In this document: positions 18,741-28,318 of the stretch, piece by piece
Layout of the letters: every line of letters starts with the position of its first letter
How positions within the stretch are numbered: the first letter of the stretch is position 1
Assembly (NCBI RefSeq): GCF_030406775.1
Contig: NZ_CP129119.1
Location: forward strand, 2,511,501-2,575,500
DNA from: Sporosarcina trichiuri
GTDB lineage: Bacteria; Bacillota; Bacilli; Bacillales_A; Planococcaceae
Direction of reading: 5' to 3'
Length of the DNA stretch: 64,000 nucleotides
Translations under genes and position numbers: made by a program
The notes under the pieces: model-generated
What the model saw: only the letters and a program-made list of their open reading frames with translations
Told to the model about the DNA's origin: nothing
Databases searched by the model: none

Positions 18741-19495
18741 GCTGGCTGACATTGAGCCTGACGCTTATCTTCGTGCTCATCCCGCTGCTGCTGTCAAAGA
18801 CGCTGCATCTCGGACTGGAGAAAGATACGCTGATTGCGACCATCCGCTCCGCCGTCCAGCTGATTGCGGTCGGCTTCGTGCTGAAATTCGTCTTCGAGTC
18901 GGAGCATGCGGTATTCATCCTCCTGATGGTGCTGCTGATGATCGGGGCGGCTGTGCAGAATGCGCGCCATAAAGGGAAAGCGGTGAAGGGTATCACGTGG
19001 AAGCTGTTCGTGACGTTTGCGGCAATCGAGCTGATCACGCAAGGGGTGCTGCTCGGGCTGCACATCGTTCCGGCGACCGCGCAATATATCATCTCGATCA
19101 GCGGGATGGTGATCGGCAACTCGATGGTGCTCGCCATCCTGTTTTTGAACCGGTTCACCTCGGAGATCGAAAGCCACCGGGATCAGACGGAACTGATCCT
19201 GTCGCTCGGCGGTACGCCGAAACAGTCCATCAACCGGCAGCTGCTGAAGGCGATCCAGGCGAGCATGATCCCGACGATCGAAAGCCAGAAGACGATCGGA
19301 CTCGTCCAGCTGCCTGGCATGATGAGCGGCCAGATCATCGCCGGCGCCGACCCGATCCAGGCCGTGCAGTTCCAGCTGCTCATCGTGTTTTTGCTGTTGT
19401 CGACGGCTGCGATGACGAGTGTCCTCCTCGGCTACTTGTCGTACCGGAGTTTTTTTAATGAGCAGATGCAGCTGCTGAAGGTGGATGCAGATTGA
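18737..19495 (+). CDS. fetB: ABC exporter permease, UPF0014 (YbbM/FetB-like)
   Basis: A 252-aa membrane protein with about seven hydrophobic segments. UPF0014 landmarks are ATIRSAVQLIAVGFVL, the central SGMVIGNSMVLA, and LPGMMSGQIIAGADPIQAVQFQLLIVF. It is coupled to the ATPase by ATGA. The stop TGA is immediately followed by the terminator hairpin, so the pair is a complete two-gene operon. Confidence 0.88.
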   Translation: MSWLTLSLTLIFVLIPLLLSKTLHLGLEKDTLIATIRSAVQLIAVGFVLKFVFESEHAVFILLMVLLMIGAAVQNARHKGKAVKGITWKLFVTFAAIELITQGVLLGLHIVPATAQYIISISGMVIGNSMVLAILFLNRFTSEIESHRDQTELILSLGGTPKQSINRQLLKAIQASMIPTIESQKTIGLVQLPGMMSGQIIAGADPIQAVQFQLLIVFLLLSTAAMTSVLLGYLSYRSFFNEQMQLLKVDAD

Positions 19496-19521
19496 AAGGA
19501 GCGCCCGCGGGCGCTCCTTTT
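19495..19521 (+). terminator. terminator of fetAB, starting at the stop codon
   Basis: AAAGGAGCGCCCGCGGGCGCTCCTTTT is a perfect 13-bp-arm palindrome with only a short T run. It could act in both directions. Confidence 0.8.
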
Positions 19522-19550
19522 CAGCAGGGCGATTATATTGGCGGCGCTGA

Positions 19551-19682
19551 GCGATCCATTCGACCGTGTAACCGCTCGATTGCCTGGCCCGACCGCTCGA
19601 TTCGTCCGGCGAAGTGATCCATTCGCTTGGCTAAGCGCTCCAATCCTTTACCGAAGCGCTCCATTCCGCCACCGCTCGATAC
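19551..19682 (+). repeat. Array B: seven 11-bp cores, six at exact 21-bp pitch
   Basis: Cores of consensus SCGCTCSATTC start at 19551, 19572, 19593, 19614, 19635 and 19656 (all 21 bp apart), with a final one at 19672. Examples are GCGATCCATTC, CCGCTCGATTC, GTGATCCATTC and GCGCTCCATTC. Spacers are about 10 bp and unrelated. The array fills the gap between the fetB terminator and the convergent phosphodiesterase gene. Array D is the same family in reverse orientation. Confidence 0.88.
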
Positions 19683-19694
19683 CCCAGCCGCCGC

Positions 19695-20192
19695 TTAGGT
19701 TTTATACGAAAACAGCACGAGCTCGGCGTGAGGTTCGTCTGCAATTGTCAGTTCAATGAACGAGTAGTACGGCAGTTTCCGCTTATCGGTCGGGGAGCCG
19801 GGGTTCAGCAGCAGCATCCCTTTGAAGTATTTGATGACGGGGATGTGGGAGTGACCGTAGATCAGGATATCGATGTCGTCATCCGTGAACGCCTCCAGAG
19901 CGCGCTGTTCGGTCGTCCGTTTCGCTCCGTGGCCGTGGACGAGGCCGATCCGCAGCCCGCCTGCGTCGAAAAGCTGCCGGTCGGGAACGAGGGCCTGGAT
20001 ATCTTCCCCGTCAATATTGCCGTAGACCGCACGTACTTTGGCATACGACGATAACGTCTCCAATACGTCCGGTGACCGGAAATCCCCTGTATGTATGATG
20101 AGGTCGGCGTCCCGGCATGCATCGAGCAGCCGTCGGGGAAGCCGGCTGCCGCGGCCCGGGAGGTGGGTGTCGCCGGTGATGATCAGTTTCAA
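19695..20192 (-). CDS. metallophosphoesterase, YfcE/MJ0936 type
   Basis: A 165-aa calcineurin-like phosphodiesterase with all metal-binding blocks: ITGDTHLPGRG (D-x-H), LIIHTGDF (GD), VYGNID (GN-x-D), LVHGHGAKR (H) and IYGHSHIP (GHSH). It is close to the usual 160-180 aa of the family that hydrolyses phosphodiesters with Mn2+. The physiological substrate is unknown. ATG 20192 follows AAGGAGG. It lies 27 bases after the DUF421 gene on the same strand and may be co-transcribed with it. Confidence 0.88.
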   Translation of the reverse strand: MKLIITGDTHLPGRGSRLPRRLLDACRDADLIIHTGDFRSPDVLETLSSYAKVRAVYGNIDGEDIQALVPDRQLFDAGGLRIGLVHGHGAKRTTEQRALEAFTDDDIDILIYGHSHIPVIKYFKGMLLLNPGSPTDKRKLPYYSFIELTIADEPHAELVLFSYKT

Positions 20193-20219
20193 ACTGGTGT
20201 CCTCCTTCTGCGGGGCACC

Positions 20220-20840
20220 TTATTCGAGTCGTTTCGGTGCCCCGTTTTTCAGATCTTTGTTGGCGGTTTCCGTAAACAGGCTCTGCTCCGCCGGGATGTT
20301 TTCCGTGATATGCGGCACCGGGTACGCGTCCAGTTTTTTCAGGACGGCCTCCAGTTCCTGGCGCAGGATGTACAGGTCCTGCTTCGTTGCGGGCTTCGCA
20401 CTCTCCATCAGTTCACAGCCGACCTGTCCGTTCGGTTCCAGCGTCGCCCATTTCACGTCCTCAATCCGGGTGATGTTCTGCTGGCGGAGTTCCATCTCCA
20501 GCTGATCCACCGTGAACCTGAGTTTCCGCAGCGTCTGTTCCTGCAGCACGCCGTCCAAAATGACGATTTTGGCACGGCCCGTCACCAGCCCTTCCACCCG
20601 GTTGACTTTGACTTCCAGGAATTCGATGACGATGAGGGTGATGATCAGCATCAGCCCGACGAGCATCGTGGACCAGACATTATGGCCGACGATCGGCTGC
20701 ACGAGCAGGGAGCCGAGTCCGATCATGATGACCGTCTGTGCGAGCGTCATCTGGGAGATCGATTTGCGGCCCGCGAGCCGCAGGAACAGGGTCCCGGCAA
20801 TCACGACCACGACCGCTTTCCATAAAAGACTCCAATCCAT
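20220..20840 (-). CDS. DUF421 membrane protein (YetF/YrbG-like)
   Basis: A 206-aa protein with three N-terminal hydrophobic segments (about residues 5-80), containing the family motif RLAGRKSISQMTLAQ. A soluble DUF421 domain follows with VLQEQTLRKLRFTVDQLEMELRQQNI and DVKWATLEPNGQ. Members are widespread in Bacillota, some sporulation- or stress-related, with no defined biochemical role. It lies between the phosphodiesterase and DUF2254 genes, all on the minus strand with short gaps. Confidence 0.87.
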   Translation of the reverse strand: MDWSLLWKAVVVVIAGTLFLRLAGRKSISQMTLAQTVIMIGLGSLLVQPIVGHNVWSTMLVGLMLIITLIVIEFLEVKVNRVEGLVTGRAKIVILDGVLQEQTLRKLRFTVDQLEMELRQQNITRIEDVKWATLEPNGQVGCELMESAKPATKQDLYILRQELEAVLKKLDAYPVPHITENIPAEQSLFTETANKDLKNGAPKRLE

Positions 20841-20853
20841 CCAACCACCTCTT

Positions 20854-22188
20854 TTACCCGATAGGATGGCCGTCGGACAGGGAAGTATGCGGCCCGTCTG
20901 CGGTCAGCGCACGGAGCGACTGCTGTTTGTCAGCAAGCCGTTCCGAATCGAGCGGCTCGAGTCCGGTATGATCGAAGCGGTTCCAGACGTACTCACCGAT
21001 CCGTCTGACCTCATTCAGCGTCTCGTGGGAGGAACGCCGGCTCCTTGCGATATACAGGAGGGCATCGAGCATGGCATGCAGGACAGCGGCATCCTGCCTG
21101 CCGTAGAAACTCATCTGGCTGAACGCGGCATACAGATGATCGGCCAGACTCGCCTGGGGGAGGATCAGGCACGGTTTATTCCCCTCTGCATAGCGGACAC
21201 GGAACCCGCCGGGCAGATGGGTGGCCCGCTCGAGGACTTCGCCGAGTGTATGGATGCAGCGCACGGCCGTGTTCGGGTCGTTGATGCCCGGGGATAGCGC
21301 GCGCAAGCCGATCTCCGCAATCTTTTCGATGCCGTACTCCACGTCCTGCAAGGTCGACCGTTCTTCGCCGACAGTGAACTTACGGGCCGGCTCAAAGTCC
21401 GGCAGCCTGCTGTCATGGTAGACGGCGGCAATCATGCTTTCCGTTCCGACAAAGGTGCCGATCGGCGTCAGGATATCGATCACCGCCTCCTGTTCAGCCG
21501 CCCAATCCGCCAATTCTCTGATCTGGATCGATTGGATGTACCCATACGTACCATTCCTGAATTCGGTGACGGAAGAATAGGCGGCAGCTAATGGGGGTTT
21601 CTCTGGCAGGGTGACGACCGCTTCTTCTTCCACGGCACGCATCGTCTCATCAATCGTCTCCAGCACATCATCAGCCAGATTCCGGATCAGCCGGCTCACC
21701 TGCACGGCCCTGCCGACTTTGTGGATGAAATACGCGAAGAATGCCAGGCAGACGACTGCCAGCAGGACAGCGACCGTAGCGGAGACGACTTCATGGGTGA
21801 TGGACTGCTTGCGCATGAACAGCAGCGACAGGATCGAGTAGATGAACCCGCCCATGAACATGCCGAGCACCCGCTGCGTGGACGGTGCGTTCAGGAAATT
21901 CTGCAGCGTGCGTGGTGAGAACTGGGACGAATACATTGTCAGGACGACCATGATCGTCGAGAACGTGATCGTCGTCATCGTCAGCAGTGCACCGGAAATC
22001 GTGCCGAGAATCGTCTGGGCAAGATCAACGGATGTCCGCAAATACTCGGGAATGAACCCTTTCACTTGCGTATTGAAAGTCGTATCGACCAGGACCATGC
22101 CGAGTGCCAGCAGAGAGGCGAGCACGGCATATAGACCCGGAATGAACCAGATGCTGCTTCGGAGTTTCAAGATCAGTCTCGGTACCAA
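20854..22188 (-). CDS. DUF2254 integral membrane protein
   Basis: A 444-aa protein with four predicted N-terminal helices (about residues 12-145). Family-like stretches are LGTISGALLTMTTITFSTIMVVLTMYSSQFSPR and RVLGMFMGGFIYSILSL. A large soluble C-terminal half contains GIEKIAEIGLRALSPGINDPNTA, the most conserved part of DUF2254. Function is unknown. It is 13 bases upstream of the DUF421 gene, so an operon of three membrane or phosphoester-related genes is likely. Confidence 0.87.
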   Translation of the reverse strand: MVPRLILKLRSSIWFIPGLYAVLASLLALGMVLVDTTFNTQVKGFIPEYLRTSVDLAQTILGTISGALLTMTTITFSTIMVVLTMYSSQFSPRTLQNFLNAPSTQRVLGMFMGGFIYSILSLLFMRKQSITHEVVSATVAVLLAVVCLAFFAYFIHKVGRAVQVSRLIRNLADDVLETIDETMRAVEEEAVVTLPEKPPLAAAYSSVTEFRNGTYGYIQSIQIRELADWAAEQEAVIDILTPIGTFVGTESMIAAVYHDSRLPDFEPARKFTVGEERSTLQDVEYGIEKIAEIGLRALSPGINDPNTAVRCIHTLGEVLERATHLPGGFRVRYAEGNKPCLILPQASLADHLYAAFSQMSFYGRQDAAVLHAMLDALLYIARSRRSSHETLNEVRRIGEYVWNRFDHTGLEPLDSERLADKQQSLRALTADGPHTSLSDGHPIG

Positions 22189-22282
22189 ATGTGTGTGCCT
22201 CCTTGCAGCGGCTGTGCCGTTTCTAGTCTTACTTCCTGACTACCCTGCAAGGGCGCACGGGAAACGACTGAATACGGCTCGT

Positions 22283-22323
22283 AAAAAAACCCGTCCGCCC
22301 TGTGTCGGGGGAGACGGGTTTTC
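22283..22323 (-). terminator. terminator of the alpha/beta hydrolase gene
   Basis: On the minus strand AACCCGTC pairs with GACGGGTT around a GC-rich loop and runs into TTTTTTT, four bases past the stop codon. Confidence 0.85.
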
Positions 22324-22326
22324 GGG

Positions 22327-23280
22327 TCAGTCGAGCACTTTATCCAGAAACTCGGAAAGTCTGCGTTCGTATTCCGCCGTGCGGTTGTCGAACGCTTTCG
22401 TATGGCCGGCATCCGGCACAATCCACAGTTCCTTGTCGCCGCCTGCGGCTTTGTACAGCACATCGGCCATCGCAGTCGGCACGAGGTCATCCTTGTCGCC
22501 ATGGATGAGCAGAAGCGGGCGCGTGTTTTTCCGCACCTGATCGACCGCGGACGCTTCCTGCAAGGTATAACCTGCGCGCACTTTCGCCACGACACTCGTC
22601 ACGTCGAGCAGCGGGAAGGCGGGCAGCCCGTAGATCGACTTGAGCTGGTGGGCGAGCTCCGCCTTGACGGTCGTGTAGGAGCTGTCCGCGATGATCCCTT
22701 TCACCTGCTCGGGCAGCGTTTCCCCGCTCGTCATGAGAACGGTCGCCGCCCCCATGGAATTTCCTTGTAAAATGATCTCGTTTGCGTCATGCTGTTGAAT
22801 AAGATACGTGATCCAGTCCTTATAATCGAGACGCTCGTGCCAGCCGTAGCCGATATACTCACCCTCACTCTGGCCGTGCCCCCGGGCGTCCGGCAGCAGG
22901 ATATCGAATCCGCGATCATAATAGAATTTCGCGTATTTCCCCATATTGTCCCCTGTGTTGCGGAACCCATGGGCAAGAATGACGGCACGGCGGTCCGGAT
23001 TGTCCGGATTTTTGATGAACTGCGCTTTCAGCTTGAGGCCGTCAAAGGATTTCATGGTGACCAGGTTTTTGTCCTGTTCCATGTACCAGTCCTTGGCTTC
23101 TGTCAGAAGCGCCCGATCTTCATCGGACGCCAGGTCGTTGACGACGATCGGTTCGCTGTGCAATTTGACTTCGGTGCCGCGTTTGATGCCCTGGTCGTAG
23201 AAGTAGTTGCCGGCGAAGACAAGCGCAGCGATCAGGATGAGGACGAGGACCGCGACTGCGATCCAGATTTTCTTTTTCAA
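22327..23280 (-). CDS. membrane-anchored alpha/beta hydrolase
   Basis: About 317 aa from a TTG at 23280 that has GGGGGTGG six bases upstream; an ATG at 23313 is possible but has no such site. The N-terminus (MKKKIWIAVAVLVLILIAALVFA) is a signal anchor. Catalytic parts are LAHGFRNTGDN (oxyanion region), LPDARGHGQSEG, the nucleophile Ser in LQGNSMGAA, Asp in HGDKDDLVP and His in PDAGHTKAF. It belongs to the YqkD/BAAT-like hydrolases. It is probably an extracytoplasmic esterase or peptidase; substrate unknown. Confidence 0.87.
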   Translation of the reverse strand: MKKKIWIAVAVLVLILIAALVFAGNYFYDQGIKRGTEVKLHSEPIVVNDLASDEDRALLTEAKDWYMEQDKNLVTMKSFDGLKLKAQFIKNPDNPDRRAVILAHGFRNTGDNMGKYAKFYYDRGFDILLPDARGHGQSEGEYIGYGWHERLDYKDWITYLIQQHDANEIILQGNSMGAATVLMTSGETLPEQVKGIIADSSYTTVKAELAHQLKSIYGLPAFPLLDVTSVVAKVRAGYTLQEASAVDQVRKNTRPLLLIHGDKDDLVPTAMADVLYKAAGGDKELWIVPDAGHTKAFDNRTAEYERRLSEFLDKVLD

Positions 23281-23357
23281 ACGATACCACCCCCGGTCTT
23301 CCCAGTTTACCATCTTTTCACTGGATGGGGAGCCTTTATTCCAAGGAGGAAATGGAT

Positions 23358-23990
23358 ATGAATTTCAAACCGCTTGTCAGGATCTGGTCGCGCCCGACCG
23401 ATGTGCTGAACTATATGAAAGACCGGCTGTCGCTGAAATACGCGGTCGCCATCCTGGCGCTCGCCGCCCTGTCGACCGGCGGCTACCAGGCGGGCAATAC
23501 CAATCTCACGTCCAGCCTGCCGTTAGGGGTCCAGATTCCGCTGCTGATCATCACGACATTCGTCGGTGCCCTGATCTCCTGGGTGATCGGCTCGGCGCTC
23601 TATACGTGGATCGGCCGTGGTATCTTCGGCGGACGGGGGACGTTCCGTGACATGCTGCGGGTCGTGCCGGCTTCGTCGATTCCGATGATCTGGATGGCAC
23701 CGGTCAACTATGCCGTCATCGCCGTGTACGGGGAGCTTGCGTTCAAGACACCGGACCCGGAAAGTCTGACCATCACGTATCTGCCGCTGACGGTCTATCT
23801 GTTTGTGAACTTCCTGACGTTCGCGCTTGGCATCTATGCCCTCGTTATTTCCAGTAAGGGGATCGGCCTCGTGCACGGTTTCTCCGCCTGGAAAGGGTTC
23901 GGCGTCAACCTGCTCGTGCTGGTCGCCGGATTCCTGATCGCCGCGCTGGTGATCATGTTATTTGTCTTTGTCTTTGCGTTTGGTATGTAA
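23358..23990 (+). CDS. Yip1-family membrane protein
   Basis: A 210-aa protein with about five hydrophobic segments and the Yip1-like opening (FKPLVRIWSRPTDVLNYM). The pattern GRGIFGGRGTFRDMLRVVPASSIP is typical of bacterial YIP1/DUF1282 proteins. ATG 23358 is spaced 8 bases from AGGAGG; ATG 23352 is an alternative. No function is established for bacterial members. It stands divergent to the hydrolase and convergent with guaC. Confidence 0.75.
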   Translation: MNFKPLVRIWSRPTDVLNYMKDRLSLKYAVAILALAALSTGGYQAGNTNLTSSLPLGVQIPLLIITTFVGALISWVIGSALYTWIGRGIFGGRGTFRDMLRVVPASSIPMIWMAPVNYAVIAVYGELAFKTPDPESLTITYLPLTVYLFVNFLTFALGIYALVISSKGIGLVHGFSAWKGFGVNLLVLVAGFLIAALVIMLFVFVFAFGM

Positions 23991-23993
23991 TGA

Positions 23994-24035
23994 AATAAAA
24001 CCGGAGCCCCCTTGTATGGAGGTTCCGGTTTTATT
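23994..24035. terminator. bidirectional terminator between the Yip1 gene and guaC
   Basis: AAAACCGGA at 23997-24005 pairs with TCCGGTTTT at 24024-24032, with A and T runs on both flanks. Confidence 0.85.
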
Positions 24036-24047
24036 GGTTTCATCCGA

Positions 24048-25031
24048 TCAATAGACCTTATCGCCATTGAAGATCGAGTTTTTCACGATGGCATAGTCGA
24101 CAGTGCGGATGGCATCGAGGTTGCGGCCGCCTGCGTAGGAGATGGAGGACTGCAGATCCTGTTCCATTTCCGTCAGCGTGTCCTGGAGCGGTCCTTTGTA
24201 CTCGACGTACATCTTTTTGCCTTCGACGTTCTTCTTTTCACCTTTTTGGAACTCGGAGGCGGAACCGAAGTATTCCTTGAACGTGCCGCCGTCCTTTTCG
24301 ACGGTCTGGCCCGGGGATTCCTCGTGGCCTGCGAACAGGGACCCGACCATCACCATGCTCGCGCCGAAGCGGACCGATTTTGCGATGTCGCCGTGCGTCC
24401 GGATGCCGCCGTCCGCGATGATCGGCTTCGAAGCCGCTTTCGCACACCAGCGGACCGCAGCGAGCTGCCAGCCGCCTGTGCCGAAGCCTGTCTTGATTTT
24501 GGTGATGCAGACTTTACCGGGCCCGATGCCGACTTTCGTTGCGTCCGCGCCGGCGTTCTCGAGTTCACGTACGGCTTCCGGTGTGCCGACGTTACCTGCG
24601 ATGACGAAGCTTTCCGGCAGGTGCTTCTTGATGTGCTGGATCATGCGGATGACCGCGTTCGAGTGACCGTGCGCAATGTCTATTGTGATGTAGTCGGGGA
24701 TCAGGGAATCCGCAGCGAGCTGCTCGACGAATCCGTACTCGTCGTCTTTGACGCCGACACTGATCGATGCGATCAGGCCGCGGCTGTGCATATCGCGGAT
24801 GAACGCCGGACGGGATGCCGGATCGAACCGGTGCATAATATAGAAGTAACCGCCTTCAGCGAGCTGAACGGCAATGTTTTCATCGATGATGGTCTGCATA
24901 TTGGCAGGAACGACCGGCAGGCGGAATGTATGGTTTCCGAGGGTGACGGACGTGTCGCATTCCGAGCGGCTGTTCACGATACATTTTGCGGGGATCAGTT
25001 GGATATCTTCATAATCGAATACTGCGTCCAT
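24048..25031 (-). CDS. guaC: GMP reductase
   Basis: This 327-aa enzyme of the IMPDH/GMPR family converts GMP to IMP and ammonia with NADPH. Features seen are [16 protein letters not shown] at the N-terminus, [23 protein letters not shown], and the catalytic loop [17 protein letters not shown] with its Cys. [19 protein letters not shown] and the [18 protein letters not shown] flap follow. There is no CBS insertion, and the KTGFG sequence after the Cys fits the Firmicute-type GuaC rather than IMPDH. It is a monocistronic gene with its own promoter and no purine riboswitch visible. Confidence 0.95.
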   Translation of the reverse strand: MDAVFDYEDIQLIPAKCIVNSRSECDTSVTLGNHTFRLPVVPANMQTIIDENIAVQLAEGGYFYIMHRFDPASRPAFIRDMHSRGLIASISVGVKDDEYGFVEQLAADSLIPDYITIDIAHGHSNAVIRMIQHIKKHLPESFVIAGNVGTPEAVRELENAGADATKVGIGPGKVCITKIKTGFGTGGWQLAAVRWCAKAASKPIIADGGIRTHGDIAKSVRFGASMVMVGSLFAGHEESPGQTVEKDGGTFKEYFGSASEFQKGEKKNVEGKKMYVEYKGPLQDTLTEMEQDLQSSISYAGGRNLDAIRTVDYAIVKNSIFNGDKVY

Positions 25032-25093
25032 TGTTGAACACTCCTAAATACGAATGATTTTGAGGACTTAGTTATAATTGTTCGTCCTTATGT

Positions 25094-25122
25094 ACTGTAC
25101 AAGATTCCTCTTGAGTTGTCAA
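25094..25122 (-). promoter_or_regulatory. sigma-A promoter of guaC
   Basis: On the minus strand TTGACA (25122-25117), a 17-bp spacer and TACAGT (25099-25094) precede a leader of about 55 nt with an AGGAGTG ribosome site. Confidence 0.65.
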
Positions 25123-25198
25123 ACAAATCTTGCTGTTCTTTTAGGGACTTACTATTTGTGCGCTTCCTGCGGCTGTGGGATGATGGAACAGACAGCAG

Positions 25199-25222
25199 GC
25201 AAGACGCATAGGGCTGTCTTGC
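25199..25222. other. inverted repeat upstream of the RND gene
   Basis: GCAAGAC, a 10-nt loop and GTCTTGC form a perfect 7-bp arm repeat 46 bp before the RND start. There is no T-run. It may be an operator or a leader hairpin. Confidence 0.4.
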
Positions 25223-25267
25223 AAAGGCTTACATAACATCCAATCGGAAGAGGGAAGGGTGGACGCG

Positions 25268-28200
25268 ATGGCGTATTTATTGAAACGGAGCAAGTTATTC
25301 ATCTTTCTTTTATTCATCCTCATACTGGTCGGGGTCTATACGTTCCTGACACTGCCGAAGCGTGAGATTCCGGAGACGCCGGTCGATCTCGTGATGGTGT
25401 CCGCGATCCTGCCAGGGGCGGAACCGAAGGAGGTGGAGCGGACGGTGACGGATCCGCTCGAGCGGGCTGTGAAGAAAGTGGACGGCATCGAGTCGGTGCA
25501 GTCCGTGTCCGCGAATTCGGCATCGATCGTGACGATCCAGCTGAAGGACGGGATCGACTCCGAGCAGACGGTCAGCAAACTGCAGCAGGAAGTGCAGCGG
25601 GCCGGTACCGATCTGCCGGAGAACGTGCAGACGCCGGATGTCCGGAAACTCGACCTTGCCTTCCCGCTCGTTTCGTATATGTTTACGGGAGATGAGGCGG
25701 CGCTTGCGGAGCTCGAGAAACCGCTGTCCGGCCTGTCGGATGACATCCAGTCGGCGGAAGGTGTGGCTGGGACGACCGTGAAAGGGTTCGCGGACCGGCA
25801 GATTGTGATTGCGCTCGATCCTGCGAAGCTCGCACAATACCGGCTGCAGCCGTTCGATGTGCTCAATGTGCTCCAGCAGGCGAACCAGCCTGTGTCGCTT
25901 GGGACGCATGATGACGGCACGGAACTGGTCGCCCTGAGCGTTGCCGGGGAGGAAGGGATCGACAAGCTGAAGACACTGCAGGTCGGTGATGCGGCAGTGC
26001 CGCTGTCGAAAGTGGCGGACATCGGCGAAGCAGCGGGGGAGACGGAAGACATCGTGACGTTCGAAGGCGAGCCGGCCATTTCGTACACGGTGTTCCTCCA
26101 GCCGGGGCAGGATATCCCGTCGATGGACAAAACGGTCGGCAAGAAGATGGACCGGTTCATCGATGACCTGCCGGAGTCGGTGACGGCACATCTGTATGAG
26201 TCGCAGGCGGATAATGTGAACGATATTTTCAGCAGTCTGTATACGTCACTGCTGATTGCGGTGGCGGCTGTGCTCATCGTGACGACGGCGGGACTGACGC
26301 TGTACGGGGCGTTCGCGGTCGCGTTGACCGTTCTCGCATCGGTGCTGACGGGTCTGATCCCGATTCCGTTCATGGGCGTTGATCTGAACCAGATTTCCGT
26401 AATCGGGCTGATCATTGCGATCGGGATTCTCGTCGACGACAGCATCGTCGTCAATGACAACATCCAGCGGCGTTACAAGCTCGGGGATTCCCCGCTCGAC
26501 GGCGCAGTGAATGGCGTGAAGGAAGTGTACACGTCGATCATTTCCTCGAGTCTTGCGATTGTCGTAACGTTCTCGCCGCTGCTGCTGCTCTCTGGCGGAA
26601 ACGGCGCGTTCATCAAGGCATTGCCGAGCATCCTCATCACGACGATCATCGCATCGACCGTGCTGTCGGTGACGCTCGTGCCGATGCTGCAATATATGAA
26701 GACGAAGCGGCGTCGGAAGAAGATTTCCGATACGCCGGGCTTCCTCGGGAAACCGCTCGAGAAGATTGCGGTGTTCTATTCGGAGAAGGTGCTCCGGTTC
26801 GTTCTGAAACGGCCGCTGGTCGTCGGAATCGGCGGGCTTCTCGTTGCGACCGGGCTGCTGTTCCTGGCCTTCCTGACGCCGTTCGAGTTCTTCCCGGCCG
26901 CCGATAAGGCGGAAGTGACGATGAACGTCCGGCTCGCGGAAGGGACGCCGATCGAAGAGACGGATAACGAAATCCGGAAGATCGTCGAAGACGTGGCGGA
27001 AGAGGACGATCACGTCAAGGAGACGGCCTTGTTTGCAGGAGACGGATTGCCGAACCTGTTCGCCGCCAGCATGGATAACACGGGCGGCAACACCGGGCAG
27101 GCCGTATTCCGGATCGATAAAGAGAAGACGAGTGCTTCGGAATTCATCGGCAAATGGGAACCCGAGCTCCGGAAACGCTATGGGGATGCGGAAATCTTCT
27201 TGAACACGATCGTGCAGGGACCGCCTGTCGGGGCGCCGGTGACCGTGACGGTGACAGGTGCGGATATCGACCGGCTTGCGGAGTTGAGGGATGACTTGAA
27301 GCAGCGTCTGCTGGACGGCGGTGCGGATATCGTAACGGATAATCTCGGGGAACCCGTGCCGGCGGTCGTGTACGAACCGGACCGGACGGCGCTCGAGGCG
27401 AACGGCATTCCGCTCCGGTTGGTCACGAACCAGCTGCAGCTGCTGACGCAGGGGATTCCGCTGTTCAAGCAGTATGACGGGGATATCGCGAAACAGGTCG
27501 TCCTGAAACAGCAGGGCGTGGACGACGGCAAACCGATCGATCTGTCGTCGATCACCGTTCCGGCCATGTCGGAACAGGAACCGCCGAAATTCGTGCCGCT
27601 CGATGACCTATTGCAGGAAGAGAAGGCGCCGCAGCTCGCCCAGATCCCGCACAAGCAGGCGGCGCGGGCGATCACGCTGAAGGCGTATGGATCGTCCGAC
27701 AGCTTCAAGTCGGATTTGCAAGAGATTGCGGATGAAGCGAAGGACGGACTGCCGGATGGGTACTCCATCTCGACGGGCGGGGAGAACTCCGATCAGCAGG
27801 CGTTCTTTGCGGAGATCGGCATCCTGTTCCTCGTCGTCCTGCTGCTCGTGTATCTGGTCATCGCGTTCCAGTTCAAGTCGTTCAGTCTGCCTTTCCTCGT
27901 GCTGTTTGCCGTATACCTCGGCATTTCCGGTGCGATTCTGGGATTGTTCATCACCCAGACGCCGCTCAGTTTCCTCGGCGTGATGGGAATTGTCTCGCTG
28001 ACGGGAATCGTCGTGCGGAACGCAGTTGTGCTCATCGACTTCGTCGAAGCGCGCCGCCTGCAAGGGGACATGGATGTCATCGAGGCGATCGTCGAATCCG
28101 GCTACGCGCGCATCAAGCCCATCCTCCTGACGTCCCTGACGTCGATCGTCGCGCTCATTCCGGTGGCGGTGTCGGGCGATCCGCTGTTCGAGGCGCTCGC

Positions 28201-28312
28201 CATCACGATCATCGCAGGCCTTGCATTCTCCGGGCTGTTCACACTGGTGATGATCCCGGCGCTGTATTTGCTATATTACAAGTGGATTGGCCACCGCGCG
28301 GAAGCGGTGTGA
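25268..28312 (+). CDS. RND-family efflux transporter (AcrB/SwrC type)
   Basis: This 1014-aa pump has the duplicated RND plan: one helix, a large extracytoplasmic loop, six helices, then the same again. Landmarks are LPKREIPETP near the N-terminus, IGLIIAIGILVDDSIVVNDNIQ in TM4 with the proton-relay aspartates, the TM6 to TM7 junction FLTPFEFFPAADKAEVTM, and FLGVMGIVSLTGIVVRNAVVLIDFV in TM10. ATG 25268 follows AAGGGTGG. No membrane-fusion partner or regulator is adjacent, as for SwrC-like Gram-positive RND proteins that export lipopeptides or help lipid homeostasis. The substrate is unknown. Confidence 0.9.
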   Translation: MAYLLKRSKLFIFLLFILILVGVYTFLTLPKREIPETPVDLVMVSAILPGAEPKEVERTVTDPLERAVKKVDGIESVQSVSANSASIVTIQLKDGIDSEQTVSKLQQEVQRAGTDLPENVQTPDVRKLDLAFPLVSYMFTGDEAALAELEKPLSGLSDDIQSAEGVAGTTVKGFADRQIVIALDPAKLAQYRLQPFDVLNVLQQANQPVSLGTHDDGTELVALSVAGEEGIDKLKTLQVGDAAVPLSKVADIGEAAGETEDIVTFEGEPAISYTVFLQPGQDIPSMDKTVGKKMDRFIDDLPESVTAHLYESQADNVNDIFSSLYTSLLIAVAAVLIVTTAGLTLYGAFAVALTVLASVLTGLIPIPFMGVDLNQISVIGLIIAIGILVDDSIVVNDNIQRRYKLGDSPLDGAVNGVKEVYTSIISSSLAIVVTFSPLLLLSGGNGAFIKALPSILITTIIASTVLSVTLVPMLQYMKTKRRRKKISDTPGFLGKPLEKIAVFYSEKVLRFVLKRPLVVGIGGLLVATGLLFLAFLTPFEFFPAADKAEVTMNVRLAEGTPIEETDNEIRKIVEDVAEEDDHVKETALFAGDGLPNLFAASMDNTGGNTGQAVFRIDKEKTSASEFIGKWEPELRKRYGDAEIFLNTIVQGPPVGAPVTVTVTGADIDRLAELRDDLKQRLLDGGADIVTDNLGEPVPAVVYEPDRTALEANGIPLRLVTNQLQLLTQGIPLFKQYDGDIAKQVVLKQQGVDDGKPIDLSSITVPAMSEQEPPKFVPLDDLLQEEKAPQLAQIPHKQAARAITLKAYGSSDSFKSDLQEIADEAKDGLPDGYSISTGGENSDQQAFFAEIGILFLVVLLLVYLVIAFQFKSFSLPFLVLFAVYLGISGAILGLFITQTPLSFLGVMGIVSLTGIVVRNAVVLIDFVEARRLQGDMDVIEAIVESGYARIKPILLTSLTSIVALIPVAVSGDPLFEALAITIIAGLAFSGLFTLVMIPALYLLYYKWIGHRAEAV

Positions 28313-28318
28313 ATGGAG

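Noticed and set aside
20038-20825. Plus-strand open frames over the phosphodiesterase and DUF421 genes
   Set aside because: The minus-strand genes have complete metal-binding and DUF421 motifs; the plus frames have no family features.
25032-25140. Purine riboswitch upstream of guaC
   Set aside because: Leader is only about 55 nt from the proposed promoter, with no aptamer-like three-way junction sequence.
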